A DNA stretch of 64,000 nucleotides from Anaerolineales bacterium (GCA_015075625.1 JABTTZ010000001.1:1-64000); one strand, 5' to 3'; numbered from the stretch's first letter, positions 36,557 through 45,860 are shown. A program made the numbers and translations. The notes: generated from the letters alone by a model not told the origin.

Positions 36557-37048
36557 TTAGGATTTCTTCTTTCCACGTACTAGGCGGCGGATGTTGCCGA
36601 CCTCGCGCAGAAAGGTGACCGCCCCCACGACGGTGGAGGTGGTGCGAATGACGGGACGGGTGACGCTCTGCGAGACAAATTCTGTCGTCCCCCGTGCGGT
36701 GGCAATCGTATCCCGTGCTTCCTCCAAGATCGGTTTCACCTCACTGCTCAAGAGATTGACAAGGGCGGTTAGTTGGATGATGAGGAGGACGAAGGCAGCG
36801 CAGATCAAAATCCCTTGCAGCGCCAAAACGACAATGAAGAAATCGCGCAGGATGCGGAAAAAGTTTGCCACGCCCGCTGAATCTGATGCGCCGCCAATGA
36901 CGGCGATGAGAAAGCCGATGATGACAAAGAGCGCCAAGCCGCCAAAGGCAATGCCCATCCAACGCATCATCGTTGGACGTGATTCGTTCTTAGGCGTATC
37001 GTCTGCCAGATGGTCTTTAGCGATCCATGGTTCGGGAGCGTTGGACAT
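36557..37048 (-). CDS. Two-helix membrane protein with helical tail, DUF948-like
   Basis: The 163-residue product has a polar N-terminus of about 28 residues and two membrane segments (about 30-52 and 70-95; FGGLALFVIIGFLIAVIGG, FFIVVLALQGILICAAFVLL). A long helix follows (LLSSEVKPILEEARDTIATA, then VTFLREVGNIRRLVRG). The helical part resembles DUF948 proteins. It overlaps the upstream gene by 32 bases and abuts the YtxH-like gene, so the three are probably cotranscribed. Confidence 0.65.
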   Translation of the reverse strand: MSNAPEPWIAKDHLADDTPKNESRPTMMRWMGIAFGGLALFVIIGFLIAVIGGASDSAGVANFFRILRDFFIVVLALQGILICAAFVLLIIQLTALVNLLSSEVKPILEEARDTIATARGTTEFVSQSVTRPVIRTTSTVVGAVTFLREVGNIRRLVRGKKKS

Positions 37049-37346
37049 TCCCTAAAGTCCCCCTTAGAGCGCCTTTGCCCAAGCGTGGGGCGCGTTTGCT
37101 GGTCAGAAACCGTGTGAACAGAAGTGCCATGAGTGCGCCGAAGGTTGCGGCAAACAGGTTGATTTGCCCGACGCGAAAGAGCGTCACGGCAAAGGCATTG
37201 CCAAAGATTTGCCCTAGCGCAAACCCAAGCCAACCCGCCAAGAGGTAAAGCGCCAACCGCCGCGCATTTCCCCCAGAGACAAGGTGAAATGCCGCCCCGT
37301 AGAGCGTTGCCATAATGAAGCCAAAGACGACTGCCGGACTCGGCAT
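37017..37346 (-). CDS. Small membrane protein of unknown function
   Basis: The start at 37346 gives a 109-residue product with three membrane segments and AGGAAA upstream; the longer frame to 37553 runs into the divergent gene's start and lacks support. Segments are PSPAVVFGFIMATLYGAAF, LALYLLAGWLGFALGQIFG and INLFAATFGALMALLFTRFL. A basic tail follows. It is the first gene of the three-gene membrane-protein group and is divergent from the SRPBCC gene, so both promoters lie near 37350-37430. Confidence 0.65.
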   Translation of the reverse strand: MPSPAVVFGFIMATLYGAAFHLVSGGNARRLALYLLAGWLGFALGQIFGNAFAVTLFRVGQINLFAATFGALMALLFTRFLTSKRAPRLGKGALRGTLGNVQRSRTMDR

Positions 37347-37436
37347 GATGCCATTTCCTGTGCCGATTGCCTGCCACTCATGCCAATTGTACCTGATCAT
37401 GTTAAACTCACCACGCAACCGAAAACCACGAGGAGT

Positions 37437-38726
37437 ATGTATCGCGTGCCGTCTATTGACCAGCGCCAGACCATCGCTGCGCCCGCCGAAGCGGTGTGGG
37501 GATTCCTCGCCCGCCCAGAGTTGATCTCGAAATGGCACAAGGGCTATAAGCAAGTGTCGATCCTCAGCACAAAGATTGGGGTGGTGGGAACGCGGCGGCG
37601 CGTGGTGGATGAGGCGGGGCGTGCCACCATTGAGGAGATCAGCCAGTGGTTGGAAAATCTTGGCTATGAGTATGTCATGGTGGAGGGACGTTATCGAGAC
37701 TATCGGGGGCGGCTACGTCTACAGCCAATTCCCGAAGGGACGATTGTGAACTGGACGTTCGAGTACCACTTGCGGGGTATTCTGCCGCGCCTCGGCTATC
37801 GCCGTCGCCTAGAGGGGCTGATGAGCGAGAGCCTGAAGGCGCTCCGTAAACAGGTGGAACTCAGCGGGGTGCGCATTGACCCTGACAAACAAGAACGATT
37901 TGCCATGCGCCCCGCGCCGAATTGGGAAGAACGGGCGGCACTTGCCCACAAAACAAGCCGACAGCCCATTGAATCGGTTGCCCCTAGCGCCCCCCGTGCC
38001 GCACATGTGGCGCTGCCCGATGTGGAACGGGCGATTGTCTTGGACGAGGATGACGCCTCTCTGCTAAGCGCTGAAGCAACGATGCCGATGAGCTACACGA
38101 CCACCGCTCCAACGCCTATCGCCTTGCCGCGCATGGCACCACCGCCGCCGCCAACAGAGGCGACTATTTTACGGGGGGGGACGCCGCTCCCCGCGCCGCC
38201 CGACCCCTCGTTTGTGGCGTCGCTGAGCGGGGCTGAACCACCCATAGCCGATACCAAACCGCGCAAACCAAAAGGTCTAGAGGAAGCGCTGCACACCGGC
38301 GCAGAACATGCCGACCCACAGGCGTTGACCGTTCCCGTCTCATTGGTTGCCCCGCCCGCCGCTCCCCCCCCTGCCTCTGCGCCGCCGCTGGAGGTGACGC
38401 AAACGTATGCCATGCCCGCCGCCTCGCCACCGGTAAGGCTCTTTGCCCCAGACCCGCCGAAAATTCTCACGGAGCGCCCTGTGCCACCTCCCACCCAACA
38501 CGATGATACAGGGACGACCAGTGTTTGGGAGGCATTCGGCTTGACCCCGCCCAGTGAACGCAACCGCGAGACGACGGAAATGTTGATCGCCACGCTGCAA
38601 GAAGGCAGCGGGACGACAAAAACACTGCGAGGGGTGGTGAAGGCGCGAGGACGGCGGGCGACAATCCCCGTTCGGCGGGCAGCGACGGGGGATAAACGAA
38701 CGATGGCGCGGCGGAAACGTCGTTAA
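37437..38726 (+). CDS. SRPBCC-fold protein with long Pro-rich tail
   Basis: Residues 1-145 form a START/polyketide-cyclase-type (SRPBCC) domain: IDQRQTIAAPAEAVWGFLAR at the N-terminus, WLENLGYEYVMVEG and VNWTFEYHLRGILPRLGYRR. Such domains bind hydrophobic ligands. The remaining 280 residues are Pro/Ala/Thr-rich, with a basic end (RRKRR), and look disordered. AGGAG is one base from the ATG at 37437 and 10 bases from an in-frame GTG at 37446, so the GTG may be the true start. The gene is divergent from the membrane-protein group. Neither ligand nor partner is evident. Confidence 0.75.
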   Translation: MYRVPSIDQRQTIAAPAEAVWGFLARPELISKWHKGYKQVSILSTKIGVVGTRRRVVDEAGRATIEEISQWLENLGYEYVMVEGRYRDYRGRLRLQPIPEGTIVNWTFEYHLRGILPRLGYRRRLEGLMSESLKALRKQVELSGVRIDPDKQERFAMRPAPNWEERAALAHKTSRQPIESVAPSAPRAAHVALPDVERAIVLDEDDASLLSAEATMPMSYTTTAPTPIALPRMAPPPPPTEATILRGGTPLPAPPDPSFVASLSGAEPPIADTKPRKPKGLEEALHTGAEHADPQALTVPVSLVAPPAAPPPASAPPLEVTQTYAMPAASPPVRLFAPDPPKILTERPVPPPTQHDDTGTTSVWEAFGLTPPSERNRETTEMLIATLQEGSGTTKTLRGVVKARGRRATIPVRRAATGDKRTMARRKRR

Positions 38727-38742
38727 GCTGCTTTGCGGGGGA

Positions 38743-38772
38743 AGGCGGACGCGCTGCAGCGCGTCCCTACCG
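38743..38772. repeat. Family-C intergenic palindrome
   Basis: GGACGCGCTGCAGCGCGTCC is a perfect palindrome, followed by CTACC. Similar GGACGC...GCGTCC units recur at 48721, 54385 and elsewhere in the window. Confidence 0.6.
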
Positions 38773-38783
38773 GGGTGAGGGGG

Positions 38784-39107
38784 TTAATAGGTGGGAACGG
38801 CGGGATCAACCTCGCTTGACCATTGGTTGATGCCGCCCATCATATTCAAGATGTTTGTATAGCCCTGCGCCATAAGCCACCAGGCGACCTGCTCACCGCG
38901 ATTCCCATGATGGCACATGATCACAAGGGGGGACTCCTTTGGGAGACGTTCCACCTCAGCGGGGAGGTTATCCATAGGGATGTGCAGCACGCCGGCGAGG
39001 GCGGCAGTTTCCACTTCCCATTCCTCCCGAATATCCAAAATTACAAGTGCTTCGCCGGAATCGAGGCGGCTTTTTACTTGGGTGGGGGTGATGTTTGGCA
39101 TCGTCAC
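38784..39107 (-). CDS. Single-domain rhodanese-like sulfurtransferase
   Basis: The 107-residue product is one rhodanese domain: LVILDIREEWEVETAAL, the PMDNLPAEV turn and the active-site loop CHHGNRG with the catalytic Cys at residue 65. It probably carries sulfur as a persulfide in the cytoplasm. A GTG at 39107 is the likely start, with GAGGA 9 bases upstream; an ATG two codons later lies too far from it. It precedes nothing closely coupled, and the next gene on the same strand starts upstream at 39624 with a 19-base gap. The sulfate transporter is 3 kb away with no direct link. Confidence 0.88.
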   Translation of the reverse strand: MTMPNITPTQVKSRLDSGEALVILDIREEWEVETAALAGVLHIPMDNLPAEVERLPKESPLVIMCHHGNRGEQVAWWLMAQGYTNILNMMGGINQWSSEVDPAVPTY

Positions 39108-39126
39108 GATGATGTGTCCTCATCCT

Positions 39127-39624
39127 TTAGCGTGGAATAGCGTACTCTTGCTGCCCAGAATAATAACGCTGAACTTGTGACCAGACGAGGGTCGCTGTTT
39201 CATGGACAAGGGGGTTTGTGGGGTCTATGGCGCGTGCCTGCTGAACAAAACTCCACGCTTCTAAGGGGGAGGTGGCAAGGTTGACCAAATAGAGCCACGC
39301 CCCAACATGGCGCGGATCGCTGTGGGTGACTTGGGTGAAGTAAAAGCGTGCTTCCTCCACGCGCCCACCCATGAGGGCAGCAACCCCCAGATTGTAGGCG
39401 ACGGCGAGATCAAAGCCCGTCCGATCTGGGGGGGGGCGGCGGCGGAGGGCAAACCACAGAATGAGAAGTGCTGCCACCCCAAAGGGAATTACCGCCAATG
39501 CGCCGACAAAAAAGCCGCTGGCGGGTTTGCGCCCCTTCCCCCAAAAGACGAGCGGGGTAATCACCACCCCCATAAGGAGGCTGAAGGCAAGGTAAACGAG
39601 ATAGGCTTGAAGGCGTGTGTCCAT
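39127..39624 (-). CDS. Membrane protein with TPR-like cytoplasmic repeats
   Basis: The start at 39624 removes seven residues of a longer frame and begins just before two membrane segments (LQAYLVYLAFSLLMGVVITP and FFVGALAVIPFGVAALLILW). The C-terminal 90 residues contain two TPR-like helix pairs: FDLAVAYNLGVAALMGGRVE and RHVGAWLYLVNLATSPLEAW. The domain probably binds another protein. It lies 19 bases upstream of the rhodanese gene, so they may be cotranscribed. Confidence 0.7.
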   Translation of the reverse strand: MDTRLQAYLVYLAFSLLMGVVITPLVFWGKGRKPASGFFVGALAVIPFGVAALLILWFALRRRPPPDRTGFDLAVAYNLGVAALMGGRVEEARFYFTQVTHSDPRHVGAWLYLVNLATSPLEAWSFVQQARAIDPTNPLVHETATLVWSQVQRYYSGQQEYAIPR

Positions 39625-39727
39625 ACCTATTATTCTAACCCGCAAGCTGTTTTTTTGATCCCCCTTTCGCCTACGTTTCGGCTACCACTGGTAAACGGCT
39701 GTCACAGTGATTTCGAGAAAAACCCTA

Positions 39728-39777
39728 TCCTCCCCGCACCCCTTTCCCCGTAAACAGGGAAAGGGGCGCGGGGAGGG
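39728..39777. repeat. Family-A intergenic palindrome
   Basis: CACCCCTTTCCC and GGGAAAGGGG with flanking CTCCCCGC / GCGGGGAG form a hairpin of about 18 bp. The same unit occurs at 44659 and 46270. Confidence 0.7.
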
Positions 39778-39881
39778 CGGGTTAGAGAAGGTCAACACAC
39801 CCTCGTTTGGTAACGATTGGCTCAGACAACACGTCAAAATGTATGGGATGATTGTGATGAATAGAGCAAAGAGGGGTTATG

Positions 39882-40517
39882 ATGAACGTTGGCATTCTTG
39901 GATCGGGCAAGGTTGCCCAAACATTAGGGACAAAGATTGCCTCACTGGGTCATCCCGTGATGCTTGGGGCGCGGGATGCGGCAAAATTGACCGAATGGGC
40001 GGAGGGGACAGCGAACACCCAGATTGGCACATTGGGCGAAACGGCGCAGTTTGGCGAAATTCTCTTTAACTGCATCAGCGGCAGTGGGTCGCTAGAGGCG
40101 CTCACGCTGGCGGGTGCAGAGAACATGGCAGGGAAAATCCTGATCGATCTCGCCAACCCGCTGGATTTTTCGCAGGGGTTTCCGGCGCTCTTTGTAGCCA
40201 ACACCGATTCACTCGGTGAGCAGATTCAACGGGCGTTCCCCGATGTGAAAGTTGTGAAGGCGCTGAACACGGTGACGGCGGCGCTGATGGTCAATCCATC
40301 ACAGCTTGGGGGAGATCACTTCCTCCCGCTATGTGGGAACGACCCTGAGGCACGGGCGACAGTGGCAGACATCTTGAAAATATGGTTCGGCTGGCAGACG
40401 ATCCTTGACCTCGGTGATCTAAGCGGGGCGCGGGCGATGGAAGGGATGCTGCTGATGTGGATACGCCTCTACGGGATGTTTGGGACGGGCATGTTTAACT
40501 TTACCCTTGTAAAGTAA
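39882..40517 (+). CDS. F420/NADP-dependent oxidoreductase-like NAD(P)-binding protein
   Basis: The 211-residue product begins with a Rossmann motif, VGILGSGKVAQTLGTKIA, and GARD at the end of the second strand, where NADP-binding members have an Arg. GKILIDLANPLDF and VKVVKALNTVTAALMV follow the fold of the F420H2:NADP oxidoreductase family. Many bacterial members act only on NADP(H) and have unknown substrates. GAGGGG is 5 bases before the ATG at 39882. It is monocistronic by its neighbours. Confidence 0.85.
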   Translation: MNVGILGSGKVAQTLGTKIASLGHPVMLGARDAAKLTEWAEGTANTQIGTLGETAQFGEILFNCISGSGSLEALTLAGAENMAGKILIDLANPLDFSQGFPALFVANTDSLGEQIQRAFPDVKVVKALNTVTAALMVNPSQLGGDHFLPLCGNDPEARATVADILKIWFGWQTILDLGDLSGARAMEGMLLMWIRLYGMFGTGMFNFTLVK

Positions 40518-40608
40518 CTCTGTAACTCACTTTACGCACTTGGGTTTGTTCACCCCGTATTCATCGAAAGGGGCAGCTTGAGGGGGAAGCCCCCTCAAAA
40601 AAAGGGTA

Positions 40609-40655
40609 TTCCCCCTCTCCCGCGTAGCGGGCTGAGGGGGGCTGGGGGGTGAGGG
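40609..40655. repeat. Diverged family-A palindrome
   Basis: CCCCCTCTCCCGCGTAGCGGG and GAGGGGGG can pair around a short loop. It resembles the family-A hairpin with more mismatches. Confidence 0.45.
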
Positions 40656-40700
40656 TCTGTGCGTAAGGTGCGTATGTAATATAAGCACATTGGGAGATGT

Positions 40701-41579
40701 ATGACTACGTTGAGTGGAAAAACCGTCCTGATCACCGGCGCAACGAACGGGATTGGGAAGCAAACGGCGCTTGAGTTGGCAAAACAAGGGGCAACCGTTG
40801 TGATCGTCGGGCGTAACTCCGAACGAACACAGGCAGTCATTGCCGAAATCAAAACGGTGACGAACAACCCAAACATCGAAGGGCTGATCGGTGATCTCTC
40901 GCTGATTGCCGACGTGCATCGCCTTGCCGATGAATTCAAGGCACGCCATGATCGCTTGCACATTTTGATCAACAATGCGGGGGGGATTTTCTTCCAGCGC
41001 GAAGAAACGAGTGAGGGACATGAGATGACCTTTGCCCTCAACCATCTCAGTTACTTCCTGCTGACGAATCTGCTTTTGGATATGCTTCAGGCAAGCGCCC
41101 CGGCACGGATCATCAATGTTTCGTCGGATGCTCACCAGATGGGAAAAATCGACTTTGAGGATATTGAACTGAAGAAGGCATACGCCGCCTTCGCCGCCTA
41201 CGGACGTTCCAAGCTGATGAACATCTACTTCACCTATGAGTTGGCGCGGCGTTTGAAGGAATCAGGCGTGAGAGGGGTCACGGTGAACGCGCTTCATCCG
41301 GGCTTTGTGCGCACGGGGTTTTGGCATAACACCCCAAACGGGTTTATCAAAGGGGTGATGGGTGTTTTGCAGCGGTTCGGGCTGACGGTGGAAAAGGGCG
41401 CGGAAACGTCTGTTTACCTTGCCACCTCGCCAGAGGTAGAGGATGTGAGCGGGAAATACTTTGAAAAGAAGAAGGCGAAACCTTCGGTGAAGGGATCGTA
41501 TGAGAAGGACGAATGGGCGCGGTTGTGGACGGTGAGCGCTGAGATCACCGGGTTGGCTGTGCCAGAGATGGTGAGTTAG
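40701..41579 (+). CDS. Short-chain dehydrogenase, retinol-dehydrogenase-like
   Basis: The 292-residue product has the SDR signature: GATNGIG (13-19), NNAGG, the Ser in INVSSDAHQ and the YGRSK catalytic pair. RIINVSSDAHQMGKIDFEDI and NALHPGFVRTGFW match the retinol dehydrogenase-like branch, which acts on alcohols or ketones with NADP(H). VGRNS at the end of beta-2 suggests NADP. It follows a 183-base gap with a palindrome and is convergent with the sulfate transporter. The substrate is unknown. Confidence 0.9.
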   Translation: MTTLSGKTVLITGATNGIGKQTALELAKQGATVVIVGRNSERTQAVIAEIKTVTNNPNIEGLIGDLSLIADVHRLADEFKARHDRLHILINNAGGIFFQREETSEGHEMTFALNHLSYFLLTNLLLDMLQASAPARIINVSSDAHQMGKIDFEDIELKKAYAAFAAYGRSKLMNIYFTYELARRLKESGVRGVTVNALHPGFVRTGFWHNTPNGFIKGVMGVLQRFGLTVEKGAETSVYLATSPEVEDVSGKYFEKKKAKPSVKGSYEKDEWARLWTVSAEITGLAVPEMVS

Positions 41580-41607
41580 CCCGACGGTGAATCGCAACCG
41601 CAGGGCA

Positions 41608-41628
41608 GGCGGATGCCCAGGGGGCATC
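41608..41628. repeat. Family-C-like palindrome
   Basis: GGATGCCC and GGGGCATC pair around a two-base loop between the convergent SDR and cysA genes. Confidence 0.4.
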
Positions 41629-41650
41629 TCTACGGGGTGCGGGCGATGCC

Positions 41651-42685
41651 TTAGGATACCAACCGCAGTGCCGCCCGCCCCTCTATGACGGATTCCCCGG
41701 AAATGACGCGATAACTGCGTACCCCAACGGCGAGGCGCTCACCGGCATGAAGGCTTAGCTGGGTTGCCGTCTCGCCCGTTAAGAGGGCATTCACCGTGAC
41801 GCCAGATTCCAAGGTCAGGCTGACGCGCTCGCATGCCCCGGCAAAGATGGTTTCGGTCACCATGCCGTAGCCAATGACCTCGCCTTCGACCTCGCCAACG
41901 TGCCGCGCCACGCTGATCGCCTCTGGGCGTGCCATGATCTCCGTCTTAGCTCCCTCCCATCCGGCGGGGATGAGGTTTGCCGTCCCTAAAAAGAAGGCGG
42001 TGTAACGGTGTTGGGGAGTCTGATAAAGGGCGGTTGGTGTCCCGACTTCTACAAGCCGACCGTTTTCAATGACCCCGATCTGATCGGCAAGTTCAAGCGC
42101 CTCGTCCTGATCATGGGTGACGAGGATGGCGGTGATCCCTAAGCGGCGTTGGATCGCCCGTACATCGCGCCGCAACTGGGTGCGGATGCGCACATCAAGC
42201 GCCCCGAACGGCTCATCCAACAGCAAGACCTCCGGTTCATAGGCAAGCGCCCGCGCTAAGGCAACGCGCTGCTGCTGACCGCCGGAAAGCTGATCGGGAT
42301 AGCGCTCACCATAGCCCGCCAACTGAATCAAACTGAGCAGTTCCCCCACCCGCGCCGCTTGCGCCGCTTTGGAGACGCGCCGCACATCCAGCCCAAAGGC
42401 GATGTTTTCGGCAACGGTCATGTGCCGGAAAAGGGAATAACCCTGAAAGACAACGCCGGTGTTCCGTTTTTGGGGAGGGAGACGGGTGACATCCTGCCCG
42501 TGCAGCCAGACGCGCCCTTTATCCAGCGGGGTGAGTCCAGCGATCATGCGTAGAATGGTACTTTTCCCGCTGCCGCTCTCGCCTAGCAATACGAAGAAAT
42601 CGCCGCGCTCAATGGTCAGGGTGACATCCTGAACGACGGGCGTCTTGCCAAATGATTTTTGGACATTTTCGAGATGGATAGACAT
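41651..42685 (-). CDS. cysA: Sulfate/thiosulfate ABC transporter ATPase
   Basis: The 344-residue ATPase has Walker A GESGSGKST, signature LSGGQQQR and Walker B LLLDEPFGALD, with the switch His in VTHDQDEALELADQ. A C-terminal TOBE-like domain (about 240-340) is typical of CysA, PotA and related importers. It is the last gene of the sbp-cysT-cysW-cysA group, starting 2 bases after the cysW stop. The sulfate call comes mainly from the operon and from the sbp-like binding protein. Energy from ATP drives import through the two permeases. Confidence 0.93.
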   Translation of the reverse strand: MSIHLENVQKSFGKTPVVQDVTLTIERGDFFVLLGESGSGKSTILRMIAGLTPLDKGRVWLHGQDVTRLPPQKRNTGVVFQGYSLFRHMTVAENIAFGLDVRRVSKAAQAARVGELLSLIQLAGYGERYPDQLSGGQQQRVALARALAYEPEVLLLDEPFGALDVRIRTQLRRDVRAIQRRLGITAILVTHDQDEALELADQIGVIENGRLVEVGTPTALYQTPQHRYTAFFLGTANLIPAGWEGAKTEIMARPEAISVARHVGEVEGEVIGYGMVTETIFAGACERVSLTLESGVTVNALLTGETATQLSLHAGERLAVGVRSYRVISGESVIEGRAALRLVS

Positions 42686-42687
42686 CG

Positions 42688-43521
42688 TTATTCGCCTCTC
42701 CTGAGGGCGACGCCGGTCTTACCGCGTCGCAATACATCCATAATCACCAGTGAAAGGATAGACAAGACGATGAGAACAAGGGCAATCCCATAGCCGCCCA
42801 CGTTGTTTCGATCATCCAGCGCCCGTTGAAGGTAGACTGTCGCTGTCTCGGTGGTGCGTTCAATCTGCCCACCTGCCACCGCCACTGCCCCGTAGTCGCC
42901 TATGGCGCGAATGAAGGTGAGCATGATTCCAAAGCCAAGCGCCCGTGAGATTTGAGGAAGGATCACCCGCCGAAAGGTGCGCCAACGGCTGGCGCCCATC
43001 GTGGCGGCGGCATCTTCCTGTTCCCGACGGAGCGAGGCAAGGATAGGCTGCACCTCGCGCACGACGAAAGGCAGGGTGACAAAGACGGTAGCAATGACCA
43101 CCGCTAGGGGGGAATAAACAAGGGCGACAGACTCCGTTTTGAACCACCCCAAGCGCCCAAAGAGGACGATCATCGTGTAGCCGAAAATGACGGGGGAAAA
43201 GATAAAGGGCGCATCGACAAGGGCATCAAAAAAGTGCTTGCCGCGGAACTCATGACGCACCAAGACCCAGGCGAGGGCAATACCAGCAATCGTGTTGATA
43301 ATCACGGCGGTGAAGGCAGCAATGAGGCTGAGACGAAAGGCAATTAGCACATCGGGGCGCGTCAGTTCGCGGATGAGCGCCTCGCCACCGCGACTGAACG
43401 CCCCACCGAGGACGGCAATAAAGGGGGCGGCAACCAACACCAGCCCGTACAGCAGGACGATCCCAACAAGGACTGCCCCAACGAGGTTTTGGGGACGCTT
43501 TGCCCGCTCAGTGGTGTTCAC
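42688..43521 (-). CDS. cysW: Sulfate ABC transporter permease CysW
   Basis: The GTG at 43521 is chosen because GGAGG lies 7 bases upstream; the longer frame to 43620 has no such site. The 277-residue product has six membrane segments. The EAA loop, VREVQPILASLRREQEDAAATMGASRW, is of the CysW type: key residues are the E-x-x-A-A-x-x-x-G core near residues 175-185. It overlaps the preceding permease gene by 14 bases, a sign of translational coupling. CysT and CysW form the transmembrane heterodimer. The N-terminal 20 residues are basic. Confidence 0.9.
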   Translation of the reverse strand: MNTTERAKRPQNLVGAVLVGIVLLYGLVLVAAPFIAVLGGAFSRGGEALIRELTRPDVLIAFRLSLIAAFTAVIINTIAGIALAWVLVRHEFRGKHFFDALVDAPFIFSPVIFGYTMIVLFGRLGWFKTESVALVYSPLAVVIATVFVTLPFVVREVQPILASLRREQEDAAATMGASRWRTFRRVILPQISRALGFGIMLTFIRAIGDYGAVAVAGGQIERTTETATVYLQRALDDRNNVGGYGIALVLIVLSILSLVIMDVLRRGKTGVALRRGE

Positions 43522-44371
43522 GGTGCGTCCTCCGAATGATGCGATCCGCCGCAAGGGTGAGGGCAAAGGCGAGTAACAACAGTAAGCAAGAAATGCTGCT
43601 TGCCGCCGCCATGTTGCCATTTTCTACTTGGGTATAGACGTAGACCGTTGCCGTTTGGGTGCGCATGGGGATGTTGCCGGAAATAATGACCGCCGAGCCG
43701 AATTCGCCCAATGCCCGCGCAAAACTCAGCAGCGCTCCGGTTAGCACAGCGGGAAGGATCGCGGGGAAAATGACCCGTCGGAACGTCCGCCAGGGGGATG
43801 CGCCGAGGGTGAGCGCCGCCTCTTGCTGGCTTGCCTCAAGGGACATGAGGACAGGTTGTACGGCGCGAACGACGAACGGATAGCCAATAAAGAGCAGGGC
43901 AAGGATAATCCCGGGCGAGGCAAAGATGATCTTGACGCCCAATTCCTTCTCAAAAAATTTGCCGATCACCGTTTGCGGACCGTAAAGCAAGATGAGCATG
44001 ACGCCGGTGACAAGAGCGGGGACGGAAAAGGGAATATCGATCAGGATATTGAGCAGCCCCTTGCCTGGGAAGTGATAGTGAACGAGGACGTAGGCGGTGA
44101 GCGTCCCCATGATTGCGTTGATCACCGCCATGACTGCCGCTGTCCAGATGGAAAGCCACATGGCGTTGATTGCCGCTGGACGACTGATGCTGAGCCAGAA
44201 GGCATCCCACCCCCCGCGCAAGCCCTGGACACTGACGACGATCACCGGAACAAGGGCGAACAGCATAAGGTAGCTGAGAGCGGCAGCCCGTAACCCCCAA
44301 ACACCCCAACGGGGGGTGAATGTGGGGCGGAGTGAAAGAGGGAAGGACGGTGTAGTCGTTGTCATTGACAT
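43508..44371 (-). CDS. cysT: Sulfate ABC transporter permease CysT
   Basis: The 287-residue product has six membrane segments and the EAA loop QQEAALTLGASPWRTFRRVI, as in CysT/CysU. FSVPALVTGVMLILLYGP and SFARALGEFGSAVIISGN are typical CysT stretches. The gene follows sbp on the same strand after 358 bases filled with palindromes, so expression may drop between them. It overlaps cysW by 14 bases. Confidence 0.92.
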   Translation of the reverse strand: MSMTTTTPSFPLSLRPTFTPRWGVWGLRAAALSYLMLFALVPVIVVSVQGLRGGWDAFWLSISRPAAINAMWLSIWTAAVMAVINAIMGTLTAYVLVHYHFPGKGLLNILIDIPFSVPALVTGVMLILLYGPQTVIGKFFEKELGVKIIFASPGIILALLFIGYPFVVRAVQPVLMSLEASQQEAALTLGASPWRTFRRVIFPAILPAVLTGALLSFARALGEFGSAVIISGNIPMRTQTATVYVYTQVENGNMAAASSISCLLLLLAFALTLAADRIIRRTHREHH

Positions 44372-44729
44372 TTGGTGTGTTGGTTCGTATTGAATCCGTT
44401 TTTCGTAAGGGTGACCCCCGAAACCCCTTCCCCTCTGCGCATGTGGAGAGGGGAGATAGGTAGTCCAGCGCTAAAGCACCGGGCTGAGATCAGGGAGGAC
44501 AAAGACGCTGCTTTTAGCTCCGGTTTTGGTGCAGGGATTTAGATTGTGTTGACATCGTAATCCCAGTGATCCCGCCGCTAAAGCAGCAGACTAAAAGCAA
44601 CCACCCCTTCGGGGCTTGGAAACCCTAACCTCCACCCCGCAAACACAGAGAGAATCTCTCCCCCTTTCTCCGCGTGCGGGGAAAGGGGGCGGGGGGATAG
44701 GGGTTCTAAACCAAAAACGTCAACAGAAC
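44372..44729. repeat. Cluster of palindromic repeats between sbp and cysT
   Basis: A family-A hairpin lies at 44659-44697 (CCCCCTTTCTCC pairing with GGGGAAAGGGGG) and a variant at about 44424-44455. Family-B units occur near 44467-44500 and 44568-44630 (GCTAAAGC, CCCCTTCGGGG). There is no gene. Being inside an operon, the hairpins could shorten or stabilise mRNA. Confidence 0.65.
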
Positions 44730-45785
44730 CTAGTTCCCCGTCTTTTCAGCGATCAGCTTGGTCACTGCCCCTTCATCGCCAAAGTAGATGTTCAGCGCCT
44801 CTGCCCACCCGCCGAATTCCTCAATGGTGAACACATCCTCCACTGGGGCGAATAACGCCTCAAATTCTTCCTTCGTCAGGGCATCTTCGACCACCGGACG
44901 GAAGTAGTATTTGGCGAAAATGCGCTGCGCTTCGGGCGTGTAGAGGAATTTCACAAAGGCTTCTGCCTCTTTGCGAACGCTGTGCTTATCGGCATAGCCA
45001 TCGACAACGGCAATCGGACTCTGAAGTAAGATGGTGGAAGTTGGGTAAACAGCCTCAACCTCTGCCCCCGCTGCGATCCCGCTGAGCAGTTCGCTTTCCT
45101 GGGTAATCACTACATCACCGATGCCGTTTTCAAAGTTCAGGACGTTTTCGCGCCCATCTTTTGCCAGTGTCACGACGTTCTTGAGCAGGTCGCCATAGAA
45201 CAGCAAGCCCCCTTCGGCGGTCTTTTCATAGCCTGAGACAAAGCCGCGCTTTGCCGCACCGATAGCGCCCAAGGCATTCCATCGCGCTCCACCGCTGGTT
45301 ACCGGGTTGGGGCTGAGCGATTCGATCCCCGGTTTGACAACATCTGCCCAATCCTTGATGTCTTTCGGATTATCGGCACGGACGCCTAAGACAACGAGGG
45401 AGGTCGTCACAATCCCCTTATATTCATTGTCCTGCCAATCGTAGGTGATCAGCCCCGCCTTGATGAGCGTGTTGATCTCGGTTTCTTGCTGGAGAGCGAC
45501 CACATCCGCTTCCAAGCCACCCGCGACAGCACGTGTGAGCGCACCAGAGGCTTGATAGGTTTCTTCAAAGGAGACACGGGTACCGGTCTCCTTTTCGTAG
45601 CGTTCTTGGAAAAGGGCGATGATCTCGCCATAGGCTGAGCCAGCGACGGAAAACGCGCCAAAGGTCAGTGTCACATTGCCTTCGGCAGAATGTGCCGGAT
45701 TCACATCCCCAAAGATGCCAAAAATCCCCAAGGCAAAGGTGGCAATGATCAGAAAGGGAAGGTATTTACGGAGAACCGATAGCAT
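44730..45785 (-). CDS. sbp: Sulfate-binding periplasmic-type protein
   Basis: The 351-residue product has a signal peptide or N-terminal anchor (FLIIATFALGIFGIFG, then PAHSAEG). The body is a sulfate/thiosulfate-binding protein: LTFGAFSVAGSAYGEIIALF, VVALQQETEINTLIKAGLI, NPKDIKDWADVVKPGI and NPVTSGGARWNALGAI are family-typical. VITQESE and VDGYADKHSVRKEAEAF follow. No lipobox Cys is present. GGAG lies 5 bases before the ATG. It is the first structural gene of the sulfate transporter, and its leader contains a Cys-rich open frame and a terminator (45861-46026). Confidence 0.93.
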   Translation of the reverse strand: MLSVLRKYLPFLIIATFALGIFGIFGDVNPAHSAEGNVTLTFGAFSVAGSAYGEIIALFQERYEKETGTRVSFEETYQASGALTRAVAGGLEADVVALQQETEINTLIKAGLITYDWQDNEYKGIVTTSLVVLGVRADNPKDIKDWADVVKPGIESLSPNPVTSGGARWNALGAIGAAKRGFVSGYEKTAEGGLLFYGDLLKNVVTLAKDGRENVLNFENGIGDVVITQESELLSGIAAGAEVEAVYPTSTILLQSPIAVVDGYADKHSVRKEAEAFVKFLYTPEAQRIFAKYYFRPVVEDALTKEEFEALFAPVEDVFTIEEFGGWAEALNIYFGDEGAVTKLIAEKTGN

Positions 45786-45860
45786 GGATACTCCATGAAC
45801 GTTCGTTTTTGGGTTGTTTCACAAGAATGCTGTTTAGGGCATCCACACAGAGTATTAGCA